From Panopea generosa (Eukaryota; Mollusca; Bivalvia; Adapedonta; Hiatellidae), in NCBI GenBank assembly GCA_029582155.1, contig CM055895.1:53287250-53351249 (forward strand): DNA of 64,000 nt, written 5' to 3'. Positions 11,230-22,870 of the stretch are shown in pieces. A program made the position numbers and the translations under genes. Position 1 is the stretch's first letter. Each line of letters opens with the position of its first letter. Below the pieces are notes generated by a model. The model was not told the origin of the DNA. It did no database searches and saw only the letters and a list, made by a program, of their open reading frames with translations.

Positions 11230-13500
11230 CGGAAATACAAAGAATAAGACATGGTATAGGATACAGAGAACAAGACATGGTATAGGAGACATGGTATAGG
11301 ATACAGAGAACAAGACATGGTATAGGATACAGAGAACAAGACATGGTGTGAATACAGAGAACAAGACCTGGTGTAGGATACAGAGAACAAGACATGGTAT
11401 AAGATACAGAGAACAAGACACGATATAGGATACAGAGAACAAGACACGGTATAGGCTACAGAGAACAAGACACGGTATAGGCTACACAGAACAAGAAACA
11501 GAGAACAAGACACGGTATAGGATACAGAGAACAAGACACGGTATAGGATACAGAGAACAAAACATGGTATAGGATACAGAGAACAAAACATGGTGTAGGA
11601 TACAGAGAACAAGACATGGTATAGGATACAGAGAACAAGACATAGTATATGATACAGAGAACAAGACATGGTGTAGGATACAGAGAACAAAACATGGTAT
11701 AGGATACAGAGAACAAAACATGGTATAGGCTTCAGAGAACAAGACATGGTCTAGGATACAGAGAACAAGACATGTATAGGATACAGAGAACAAAACTCGG
11801 TATAGGATACAGAGAACAAGACACGGTATAGGATAGAGAGAACAAGACACGGTATAGGATACAGAGAACAAGACACGGTAAAGGATACATAAAACAAGAC
11901 AGGGTATAAGATACAGAGAACAAGACAAGGTATAGGATACAGAAAACAAGACACGGTATAGGATACAGAGAACAAGACAAGGTATAGGATACAGAGAACA
12001 AGACACGGTATAGGACACAGAGAACAAGACAAGGTATAGGACATAGAAAACAAGACATGGTATAGGACACAGAGAACAAGACACGGTATATGACATAGAG
12101 AACAAGGCACGGTGTAGGACACAGAGAACAAGACACGGTGTAGGATACAGAGAACAAGACACGGTGTAGGCTACAGAGAACAAGACACGGTATAGGCTAC
12201 ACAGAATAAGACACGGTAAAGGATACAGAGAACAAGACACGGTATAGGATACAGAGAACAAGACACGGTATAGGATACAGAGAACAACAAACGGTATAGG
12301 ATACAGAGAACAAGACACGTTATAGGATCAGAGAACAAGACACGGTATAGGATACAGAGAACAAGACATGTATAGGATACAGAGAACAAAACATGGTATA
12401 GGATACAGAGAACAAGACATGGTATAGGATACAGAGAACAAGACACGGTAAAGGATACAGAAAGCAAGACATGGTATAGGATAGAGAGAACAAGACACGG
12501 TCTAGGATAGAGAGAACAAGACATGGTATAGGATACAGATAACAAGACACGGTAAAGGATACAGAAAACAAGACAGGGTATAGGATACAGAGAACAAGAC
12601 AAGGTATAGGATACAGAGAACAAGACACGGTATAGGATACAGAGAACAAGACATGGTAAAGGATACAGAGAACAATACACGGTATAGGACACAGAGAACA
12701 AGACAAGGTATAGGACACAGAGAACAAGACATGGTATAGGACACAGAGAACAAGACACAGTATAGGACACAGAGAACAAGGCACGGTGTAGGACCCAGAG
12801 AACAAGACACGGTGTAGGCTACAGAGAACAAGATACGGTATAGGCTACAGAGAACAAGACACGGTATAGGGTACACAGAACAAGACACGGTAAAGGATAC
12901 AGAGAACAAGACACGGTATAGGATACAGAGAACAAGACACGGTATAGGATACAGGGAACAACAAACGGTATAGGATACAGAGAACAAGACATGTTATAGG
13001 ATCAGAGAACAAGACACGGTATAAGATACAGAGAACAAGACATGTATAGGATACAGAGAACAAAACATGGTATAGGCTTCAGAGAACAAGACATGATATA
13101 GGATACAGAGAACAAGACATGTATAGGATACAAAGAACAAAATATGGTATAGGATACAGAGAACAAGACATGGTATAGCATACAGAGAACAAGACACGGT
13201 ATAGGATACAGAGAACAAGACACGGTAAAGGATACAGAAAGCAAGACATGGTATAGAATACAGAGAACAAGACACGGTATAGGATACAGAGAACAAGACA
13301 CGGTATAGGATACAGAGGATACAGAGAACAAGACACGGTATAGGATACAGAAAACAAGACATGGTGTAGGAACAGAGAACAAGACATGGTATAGGATACA
13401 GAGAACAAGCCATGGTATAGGATACAGAGAACAAGACATGGTATAGGATACAGAGAACAAGAAATGGTGTAGGATACAAAGAACAAGACATGGTATAGGA
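11230..13500. repeat. 26-bp minisatellite array I
   Basis: The unit can be written as GGATACAGAGAACAAGA plus CACGGTATA, 26 bp, present about 87 times. Main variants are CATGG/CACGG, TATAGG/TGTAGG and GATACAG/GACACAG/GCTACAG. The unit has no stop codon in its minus-strand frames. Because 26 is not a multiple of three, each frame rotates through all phases every 78 bp, which gives several overlapping minus-strand frames of 60-280 codons that are not genes. The array has sharp borders with single-copy DNA on both sides. Confidence 0.97.
11770..13080. repeat. about 675-bp higher-order repeat in 26-bp array I
   Basis: Rare variants recur in the same order about 674 bp apart. GTTATAGGATCAGAG occurs at 12319 and 12993. 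AACAAGGCACGGTGTAGGAC occurs near 12104 and 12778. The ACATGTATAGG deletion variant occurs near 12367 and 13038. The offset is close to 26 units, consistent with duplication of a block of about 26 monomers. Confidence 0.8.
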
Positions 13501-14990
13501 ATTGTCACTTGCATTGCCGTTATAACATGATTTACAGTAAAGATGCACACAGCGATCTGTCAAACATCCTGTCTTAATAAGAGGATCTGCAACAGCTAAT
13601 ACCATGGAGGTTTTATCCGCACGAAGCACCCGTGTCCTGCAATGGATATCTGTCAATATACAAACTCAAATAAATTACAACCTTATTAAAGATGTCCATC
13701 GTCTTGACAGAAAGTGTATACCAACTTTCAAATATGACTGCCTCATAACCGCAACATCGACCTCAATTATTTGTTTATACAGTTTGAAATACTACATGAC
13801 CACCATAGTTTCGTTTTTGTACTTTACATTGACCTCTTTTGGGTGGGAGTGGGGGATCTTATGAACATATGTGTAAACAACGTAACTATTCGACAAATGT
13901 GCAATGGCCTCGAATGGAGAGGTCCTACACTGTATCACTTATAAGTTTCAACTTCTGACGCGACGTGATAACGGATTGTATCGCACGAGTTGACTCGTGC
14001 TCTTATACCATTGACTGAACATTACACGTATATACATTCATTTGCTTTAAACCCATAATAAATACATCTGTTGTATGTGAACTTTCCTTTAATCTTGGCA
14101 TGCTACTTTCAGGCGATAAGAATTAAAATAGTATACTTTGTGCAGCTATTTTATCTACGTTCTTGTTAAACAATAGCAGATTTGAACACTCTAAGTGGTC
14201 GAATCTGATTCAATATGATTTTACAAGAATCACTTTTAATATTCACATTTCTTATTTATCATGCTGAAATCGGAATTAAATTTTAAAGTGTTATCTTTTA
14301 AATGTGACTTCGCTTCCTTTCCAGGACTTTCTGCATTTCTATCCGAGCGGCCGATTACGGGAAAATTCAACTTGATCATATACAATGCTTAGTTGACGGG
14401 TTGGATCAGATTTGATAATACAGTAATTGCAATATTAACATAGTTTTACTATAACGCCCTTATCAAATATAAACATTTCATTTTTTTGAGTGTATTAAAC
14501 GCCTCATTTCCATTTCTTGTTATACCAACTTTCCGCGTATTAAACACAAAGTCAAGTGCTTCATTGACAACTGCAGTGAGATTATGTATTATATCAAATA
14601 TTTCAAAATTGGCTGGTCCCCGGTATAGTTGCCTAACAACATCGCACTGAACACAATGGATGAAAACATTGTGCAGAACGAAATATACGAAGTTGCTCAT
14701 CAAGTATATTGTTGTTTTAAAATAAAACCTAGCGTGAAATATCGTTATGCATCTTTCATTTCAATACTACTTCCTCCGTCACATCTTGCATCAAGTGTTG
14801 AGGAATTAAGAAAGTAACAAACACAAGGTTACTACATCCGTCTCTCAAACGAGCAAGGAGAACTGGTTACATTGAATTACCAGTTATATCACACGCCGGT
14901 ACAATTTATGTTTATATGTTTTAATGTGAGTTTTAAAAACAGATAACGTTTCTTAGTCACGAATAAACTCCGGAACAGAACTCAAACGGC

Positions 14991-15024
14991 GATATTCACC
15001 AACCATTCTTAAGAATATTCTTAA
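14991..15024. repeat. palindromic dispersed motif
   Basis: GATATTCACCAACCATTC leads into TTAAGAATATTCTTAA, a perfect 16-bp palindrome at 15009-15024. A diverged version (TATTCATCAACCTTCC, then GAATATTCTTAGG) lies at 29951-29984, immediately beside a LINE 3' end. Confidence 0.6.
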
Positions 15025-16233
15025 ACTTGAACTCAAGATTGAATTTTGGAAAAACGATACTTACAAACCATTTTTTGAAACCAAAATTTGCAAGCATACA
15101 GGCACCGAATAATTAAAAAAAATCTCACAATTATTCTATCTGTCATGGTGAACTAGATATTCAAGCTAGTCATAAAGAACATTCACAGAAAAGGTTGGTG
15201 AAACCGACTCCAGATAGATGCGAATAATAAAATAAATACATTTTCGAATAATCGTGTTATTGTGTTAAAACAAAGAAGAATTCGTAGGTAATAATTCGAA
15301 TTTTCGTATTTACTCCTACTGCTTCCCCAAAAAAAGATTACAGATCATCTGATAATAATCTGTTTTTTACCTCTATGAGTAAATACGTATTATTATATTT
15401 TTCTTCTTTATTAAAAGATAACCATCCATTTGTTTCAGTATGTAACTTTTTTTTATAGAAACTGAACGCGTCATAACGGTATATGCTCTATGTTTTTCGT
15501 GCAAAATATTTCTAGTTTATCCTTTTCATCTTGAGACCAAGTACAGAACTATGGATACATATTCGAAATTATATTTAAATCTGAATAAGTGCTTTCTCAT
15601 TTAGAACACATTTGATGTTTCGCATCGTACCTAAATATTTGAAGCTGATGAACACAGTTATCTATGTGTCCATTTTATTTATCACCACGCCAAACTCCTA
15701 AATGTTTATGATGCTTTACAAAATTAGCCAAAACATGTTAAACATGAGATTTGAATTTAAATAATTTCTTTTCAGTGTTAAAAGGTCTTCAGTCTTTTGG
15801 GGATTAAAACAATTTTTTTGTTTTACACAATAAATTAATTTATTACGATCAAACCATTATATGATCCATATGGCTGGGCACCTATATAAAAATATGAAAG
15901 TCCTTGTATCATTGTTTGCCACTAAACATCAACCCCCAAGTAGGTAATTATCCGAAAATGCCATATATGAGAGACGAGGTCAACTTTTTTAGTTAAACAA
16001 GCGTATGCACAATTGCACAATTTGAAACTAAACGCAATCTAATTGAATATACACTTGTGTTGAACCTTGAGTGTGCCATTTATTGTAACAATGACGTCAT
16101 ACCAATCCAAAATTGTCAAGTGAGAGTCTTAAAAACTTTTATTAAGACGGAATGTAATGTATCCAATGATATGCCTTATATACCGTTTTTAAACGTTTTA
16201 ATTTGACGCGTAAATTAACGTAATCAGGTGTTT

Positions 16234-16757
16234 CCTACGTTCTCAGCCTATAAAATCGCTCAGATCTTTCGAAATAGAACGTTCTATTTTACGCAGAACG
16301 TTGCGACCGGCAGTAAATGTTGACCTGTTGACCTTCTTCCGCAGCCAATGAACGAGAAAGTAGATCAACACTAAGCCGGTTAGATGTTACATTAAATTTT
16401 CAACCAGTGCAGAAAATCCCATATAACATTTACCTATACTTGGATTGTTTTTATTCAGTTAACACATTTATCAATATATAAAATGAAAATGATTTCGAAA
16501 AAGGGTATGTTGTCATGATTGAACTGTTTTATGTCTACATAAATTTTAGCTGTTGCTCTACTTTCTCAGCAAATAAAATCGCCGAGATTTTTCAAAATAA
16601 AACGTTCTATTTCACGTCAAACATTATGACAGTCAATAGATGTTGACCTACTTCCTCAGCCAATGAAATCGCTTCAGGAATGAGAAAAGTTGATCAACAT
16701 CTATTAAATAAGCCGGTTAGAAGTTACATCGAATTTTCTACTTGCTCCATATAACGT
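16234..16757. repeat. 0.2-kb near-tandem duplication with internal hairpins
   Basis: Block 16234-16430 and block 16557-16757 (offset about 323 bp) share TTCTCAGC, ATAAAATCGC, AACGTTCTATTT, TGTTGACCT, CAGCCAATGAA, GATCAACA, AAGCCGGTTAGA, GTTACAT and CCATATAAC in the same order. In the second copy AATAGATGTTGACCTAC (16635-16651) pairs with GTTGATCAACATCTATT (16689-16705), so the transcript could form a long hairpin. Copies are clearly diverged, so this is an old duplication. Confidence 0.8.
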
Positions 16758-17101
16758 CTAACGTATGCGTAACATTTCATCTATATTCATCTTTGAAAAA
16801 AAAATATACTTATAAGTAAGTTTTCTCTGATATATCTACATTATTGCTGTAAGAAAATTCCATTGGCTATACCCCACCCATTTTTTATCTTCTTTTATAT
16901 ATTTCAGTGTCCTTAAGTCCTATTCAGAAATTATAAAGAAAATGATATGATTACGTGCATTTTAGAGAAATATTTGTCAAGTTATCTTAGATAATACATA
17001 ATTATTTTGGTTTTATTTTGAAAATGTTTATATTTGGTAACATCAGATATTAAATACTGTCCAATTTCAATTAAAAAATAGTTGAATACATACTTAATAT
17101 A

Positions 17102-18072
17102 AGAAGATATCTACGTCAAATGTTTTTTGCTCACCAAGAAGATATATACGTCAAATGTGTTTTGCTCGCCAAGAAGATATATACGTCAAAAGAAGATATT
17201 TACGTCAAATGTGTTTTGCTCACCAAGAAGATATATACGTCAAAAGAAGATATCTACGTCAAATGTGGGTTTTGTTCACCAACAAGATATCAACGTCAAA
17301 TGTGTTTGGTCGCCAAGAAAATATCTACGTCAAATGTGTTTTGCTCACCAAGAAGATATATACGTCAAAAGAAGATATCTATGTCAAATGTGTTTTGCTC
17401 GCCAAGAAGATATATACGTCAAAAGAAGATATATATGTCAAATGTGTTTTGCTCGCCAAGAAGATATATACGTCAAAAGAAGATATCTATGTCAAATGTG
17501 TTTTGCTCACCAAGAAGATATATACGTCAAAAGAAGATATATATGTCAAATGTGTTTTGCTCGCCAAGAAGATATATACGTCAAAAGAAGATATCTATGT
17601 CAAATGTGTTTTGCTCGCCAAGAAGATATATACGTCAAAAGAAGATATCTATGTCAAATGTGTTTTGCTCGCCAAGAAGATATATACGTCAAAAGAAGAT
17701 ATCTATGTCAAATGTGTTTTGCTCGCCAAGAAGATATATACGTCAAAAGAAGATATATATGTCAAATGTGTTTTGCTCGCCAAGAAGATATATACGTCAA
17801 AAGAAGATATCTATGTCAAATGTGTTTTGCTCGCCAAGAAGATATCTACGTCAAATGTGGGTTTTGCTCACCAACAAGATATCAACGTCAAATGTGTTTG
17901 GTCGCCAAGAAAATATCTACGTCAAATGTGTTTTACTCGCCAAGAATATATTAACGTCAAATGTGTTTTGCTCGCCAAGAAGATATCAATGTCAATTGTG
18001 TTTTGCTCGCCAAGATGATATCTACGTCAAATGTGTTTTGCTCACCAACAACATATCAACGTCAAATGTGTT
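17102..18072. repeat. mixed 35-bp / 54-bp tandem array
   Basis: Two nested units occur. The 35-bp unit is GAAGATATCTACGTCAAATG followed by TGTTTTGCTCGCCAA. The 54-bp unit adds a 19-bp half-copy, GAAGATATATACGTCAAAA, in front of it. The 54-bp form fills the middle (about 17340-17830). The 35-bp form and the CACCAACAAGATATCAACG variants lie at both edges. The edges resemble each other: a TGTGGGTTTTG variant followed by a GTTTGGTCGCCAAGAAAATA variant appears at both about 17266-17330 and 17856-17930. Since 54 is 18 codons, plus frames stay open for up to about 320 codons, but the peptides are pure repeats. Confidence 0.95.
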
Positions 18073-19336
18073 ATTTTGTTAATAGTGATAAAACGATGTC
18101 AGTAAGATACCATTCTGTTGTATGTACTGAACTGATCTTAAAAATGATCGTCATAATAAAAAATAAATAACACGTGTGTAAATATTTGAAAAACTAAACT
18201 CCTAACTAGCATTTTCTCATACACCATTCTTACCCTAGGAAAACATTATTGGCTCTACCCCCATCTACTTTTTATACGTTTTACAATACATAAAAAAAGG
18301 AAAACGGGATAATTACACATTCTTAGATTCCATTTCCTTTGATCCTATGTAAACACTTTCAGAATTTAAAGAGAAGCGTAGGTTCGCAAGCATTTTAAAG
18401 TTAAGTTAAGTTACCTTAAATGGTGCATATGTTGGTGTTATTAAAAAAAAACTCTAGGCCTATATTTGTTAACATCAGAAAATACTAAATAAAATTTTAG
18501 TTTAAAAATAATACGGCGAAGAATGGGGAAACTTGCATCTCCTGACTAAACATTGATAAAATAACACGCGAATCATTAATCGTTTGGAATTCAGAATTCA
18601 GTGTCTGATTTCCCGGCATAACATCTAAGTTGCATGACTTGTACAGGTTTTAGAATCTTTAGATCATTCTAAATCATTTTGAATTAAAAATATTGCACTT
18701 TGAATTAAGTTTCAAAAATTTTTGTTGTTGTTGCTTTTAGTTGCAGTAAACATTTTTGTTATCGGAAGTCGTGTACCTCAAAATATAAAACAGTAATTGT
18801 TGATAATTGTCCCGTTTTATTCAGTTTTCTTGTAAATAACAGAAAGCCGCACGGAAAATTAGTTTTAAACTAAATGTTTCACCTTCCATAAAAAAGTCGC
18901 TTTCCTTATCTTATATTTTCTTAACCTAGTTTTTCATTTAGTCTCTTTTTATACAGTTTTCTTGTAAACAATAGAAGGCCGCACGGAAAATTAGTTTTAA
19001 ACTAAATGTTTCACCCTCCATAAAAAAAGTCGCTGGCCTTATATTATCTTATCCTAGTATTTCCTTTATATTCCTGAAATGAACTGAAAACGAGGTTTCG
19101 CGAGGTTTTGTGTGAATACGTGAATATCTTCATCAACTCGTCCTTGATATCAGCATATATCTGTGTAACTATTTTTCTTAGTAAGAAGATGATACCATTG
19201 AAAACAAATGGAAAAAAACTTGACATACTTCAGACTTAAATAGTTCAACGGGAGCACGATTCATCATTAGGCTCTTACACAAGTAATGGTATCTTAACAA
19301 GAAATACAACTTTATACTAGGATATAAAAGAACAAT
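18073..19336. other. single-copy stretch, no supported gene
   Basis: AT-rich sequence containing an internal 132-bp tandem duplication (listed separately). A 60-codon minus-strand open frame at 19044-19226 has no recognisable domain. Nothing else stands out. Confidence 0.5.
18816..19058. repeat. 132-bp tandem duplication
   Basis: CAGTTTTCTTGTAAA, then GCCGCACGGAAAATTAG, TTTTAAACTAAATGTTTCAC, CCATAAAAAA and GTCGCT, occur once from about 18820 and again 132 bp later. GCCGCACGG starts at 18846 and 18978. TTAGTTT-T-AAACTAA in each copy is a short hairpin. The copies differ at several sites. Confidence 0.9.
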
Positions 19337-19860
19337 TTAATAATAATAATAATAATGATAGAAATAGTGAAAATGATATTGATATGGTAATATTAGTTAT
19401 AATTTCAAATATAAGCAATAGCAATAGCAATAGAGATAGCGATAGCGATATCAATAATGACAATAATGATGGTGCTGATGATAATGATGATGATGATGAT
19501 TATAATGATGATGATGCTGATGATACAACTACTACTACTACTACTACTATTACTACTACTACAACTAATACTACTACTACTACAACTACTACTACTACTA
19601 TACTACTACTATACTACTACTACTACTACTAGTAGTAGTAGTACTACTACTACTACTACTACTACTACTACAACTAAAACAACAACAACAATTATAATAA
19701 TAATAATAATAATAATAATGCTATAATAAAAATAATAATAATAATAATAAAATAATAATAATAACAACAACAACACTGCTACTGCTTCTACTACTACTAC
19801 TACTACTAATAATAATAATAATAATAATTATAATAACAAAACTGACAATATTATTAATAA
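19337..19860. repeat. compound trinucleotide microsatellite
   Basis: Runs of AAT, GAT, ACT and AAC trinucleotides follow one another. Near 19610-19660 an ACT run switches to AGT and back to ACT, giving a perfect self-complementary centre (TACTACTAGTAGTA). The open frames across it, such as the T-rich and Y-rich peptides, are microsatellite translations. Confidence 0.95.
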
Positions 19861-22800
19861 TAATGATAAGGAAAGTAATAATAATTGTAGTGACAATAAT
19901 AATGACTAGGATGATAATGATAACGATAGTAACAATAATAATGGCAAGGATGGTATGATAATAGTAGTTATAATAATAATGACGATGATAATGGTAGTGA
20001 CAATAATAATGACTAGGATGGTAATGATAATGGTAGTGTGAATAATAATGACGAGGATGGTAATGATAATGGTAGTAATTATAATAATGACTAGGATGGT
20101 AATGATAATGGTAGTATTAATAATAATGACTAGGATGGTAATGATAATGGTAGTATTAATAATAATGACAAAGATGGTTATGATAATGGTAGTATAAATA
20201 ATAATGACGAGGATGGTAATGAAAATGGTAGTAATAATAATAATAATAATGACGAGGATGGTAATGATAATGGTAGTATTATTAATAATGACGAAGGTGG
20301 TAATGAAAATGGAAGTAATAATAATAATGACGAGGATGGTAATGAAAATGGAAGTAATACTAATAATGACGAGGATGGTAATGAAAATGGTAGTAATAAT
20401 AATAATAATGACGAGGATGGTAATGGAAATGGTAGTAATAATAATAATAATGACGAGGATGGTAATGAAAATAGTAGTAATAATAACAATGACGAGGATA
20501 ATGGTAGTGACAATAATAATGACTAGGATGGTAATGATAATGGTAGTATTAATAATAATGACTAGGATGGTAATTATAATGGTAGTGATAATAATAATGA
20601 CGAGGATGGTAATGGAAATGGTAATAATAATAATAATAATGACGAGGATGGTAATGGAAATGGTAGTAATAATAATAATAATGACGAGGATAATGGTAGT
20701 GACAATAATAATGACTAGGATGGTAATGATAATGGTAGTATTTATAATAATGACTAGGATGGGTATAATAATGGTAGTATTAATAATAATGACGAGGTTG
20801 GTAATGATAATGGTAGTATTAATAATAATGACGAGGATGGAAATGAAAATGGTAGTTATAATAATAATGACGAGTATGTTAATTATAATAGTAGTTATAA
20901 TAATAATGATGAGGATAATGGTAGTGACAATAATAATGACTAGGATGGTAATGATAATAGAAGTAATAATAATAATGACGAAGATAATGGTAGTGACAAT
21001 AATAATGACTAGAACGTAATGCTTTGGTAAAATTAATATTAATGACTAGGCTGGTAATGATAATGGTAGTATTTATAATAATAATAAAAATAATAATAAT
21101 AATAAAATAATAATAATAACAACAACAACACTGCCACTGCTTCTACTACTACTACTACTACTACTGCTACTACTACTACTACTAATAATAATAATTATAA
21201 TAACAAAACTGACAATATTATTAATAATAATGATAAGGAAAGTAATAATAATTGTAGTGACAATAATAATGACTAGGATGATAATGATAACGATAGTAAC
21301 AATAATAATGACGAGGATGGTAATGGTAATAGTGGCAATAATAATAATGACGAGGATAATGGTAGTGACAATAATAATGACTAGGATGGTAATGATAATG
21401 GTAGTATGAATAATAATGACTAGGATGGTAATGATAATGGTAGTAATAATAATAATGACTAGGATGGTAATGATAATGGCAGTATTAATAATAATGACAA
21501 AGATGGTTATGATAATGGTAGTATAAATAATAATGACGAGGATGGTAATGAAAATGGTAGTAATAATAATAATGACGAGGATGGTAATGATAATGGTAGT
21601 ATTATTAATAATGACGAGGATGGTAATAAAAATGGAAGTAATACTTATAATGACGAGGATGGTAATGGAAATGGTAGTTATAATAATAATAATGACGAGG
21701 ATGGTAATGAAAATAGTAGTAATAATAATAATGACGAGGATAATGGTAGTGACAATAATTATGACTAGGATGGTAATGATAATGGTAGTATTAAGAATAA
21801 TGACTAGGATGGTAATTATAATGGTAGTAATAATAATAATGACGAGGATGGTAATGGAAATGGTAGTAATAATAATAATAATGACGAGGATGGTAATGGA
21901 AATGGTAGTAATAATAATAATAATGACGAGGATAATGGTAGTGACAATAATAATGACTAGGATGGTAATAATAATGGTAGTATTTATAATAATGACAAAG
22001 ATGGGTATATTAATGGTAGTATTAATAATAATGACTTGGATGATAATGATAATGGTAGTATTAATAATAATGACGAGGATGGTAATGAAAATGGTAGTAA
22101 TAATAATAATGACGAGGATGGTAATGATAATGGTAGTATTATTAATAATGACGAGGATGGTAATGAAAATGGAAGTAATACTAATAATGACGAGGATGGT
22201 AATGGAAATGGTAGTAATAATAATAATAATGACGAGGATGGTAATGAAAATAGTAGTAATGATAATAATGACGAGGATAATGGTAGTGACAATAATAATG
22301 ACTAGGATGGTAATGATAATGATAATGGTAGTATTAATAATAATGACTAGGATGGTAATTATAATGGTAGTAATAATAATAATGACGAGGATGGTAATGG
22401 AAATGGTAGTAATAATAATAATAATGACGAAGATGGTAATGGAAATGGTAGTAATAATAATAATAATGACGAGGATAATGGTAGTGACAATAATAATGAC
22501 TAGGATGGTAATGATAATGGTAGTATTTATAATAATGACTAGGATGGGTATAATAATGGTAGTATTAATAATAATGACGATGATGGAAATGAAAATGGTA
22601 GTAATAATAATAATGACAAGTATGTTAATTATAATAGTAGTTATAATAATAATGATGAGGATAATGGTAGTGACAATAATAATGACTAGGATGGTAGTGA
22701 TAATGGTGGTATTAATAATAATGAATAGGATGGTAATGATAATAGACGTAATAATAATAATGACAAAGATAATGGTAGTGACAATAATAATGACTAGGAC

Positions 22801-22870
22801 GTAATGCTTATGGTAGAATTAATATTAATGACTACGCTGGTAATGATAACGGTAGTATTTATAATAATGA
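19741..22870. repeat. 1.4-1.8-kb higher-order duplication in the 39-bp array
   Basis: A block starting with AACAACAACACTGC, ACTGCTTCTACTACT and TGATAAGGAAAG at 19760-19880 recurs from 21115-21245 (offsets 1355-1367). Both blocks end with the unique GACGTAATGCTT/GAACGTAATGCTT word followed by AATTAATATTAATGACTA, near 21010-21050 and 22798-22840. The second block is longer because a segment of about 0.54 kb inside it (from 21533 and again from about 22070) is duplicated once more. Confidence 0.85.

Larger units (their letters stand above)
13501..17101. other. single-copy AT-rich stretch, no supported gene
   Basis: AT-rich sequence with scattered short open frames: 13604-13864 plus, 14629-14817 plus and 14449-14703 minus, all under 90 codons. 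None shows a domain I recognise, and the latter two overlap on opposite strands. A consensus CRE octamer TGACGTCA lies at 16092-16099. The duplicated block at 16234-16757 and the palindromic motif at 14991-15024 are listed separately. Unrecognised exons cannot be excluded. Confidence 0.55.

Noticed and set aside
11205-13656. Cys/Ser/Leu-rich minus-strand frames up to 278 codons
   Set aside because: The 26-bp unit is stop-free on that strand. Overlapping frames in several phases all give the same rotating 26-residue repeat.
14449-14817. Overlapping sense and antisense frames of 62-84 codons
   Set aside because: No recognisable domain and mutual overlap; the lengths are ordinary for chance in this sequence.
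17120-18082. Three overlapping plus frames of about 275-320 codons
   Set aside because: Period-54 repeat translation; all frames are open at once, which real genes do not show.
21533-22804. 423-codon Met/Ile/Val-rich frame
   Set aside because: A direct translation of the 39-bp AAT/GAT minisatellite with no sequence complexity.
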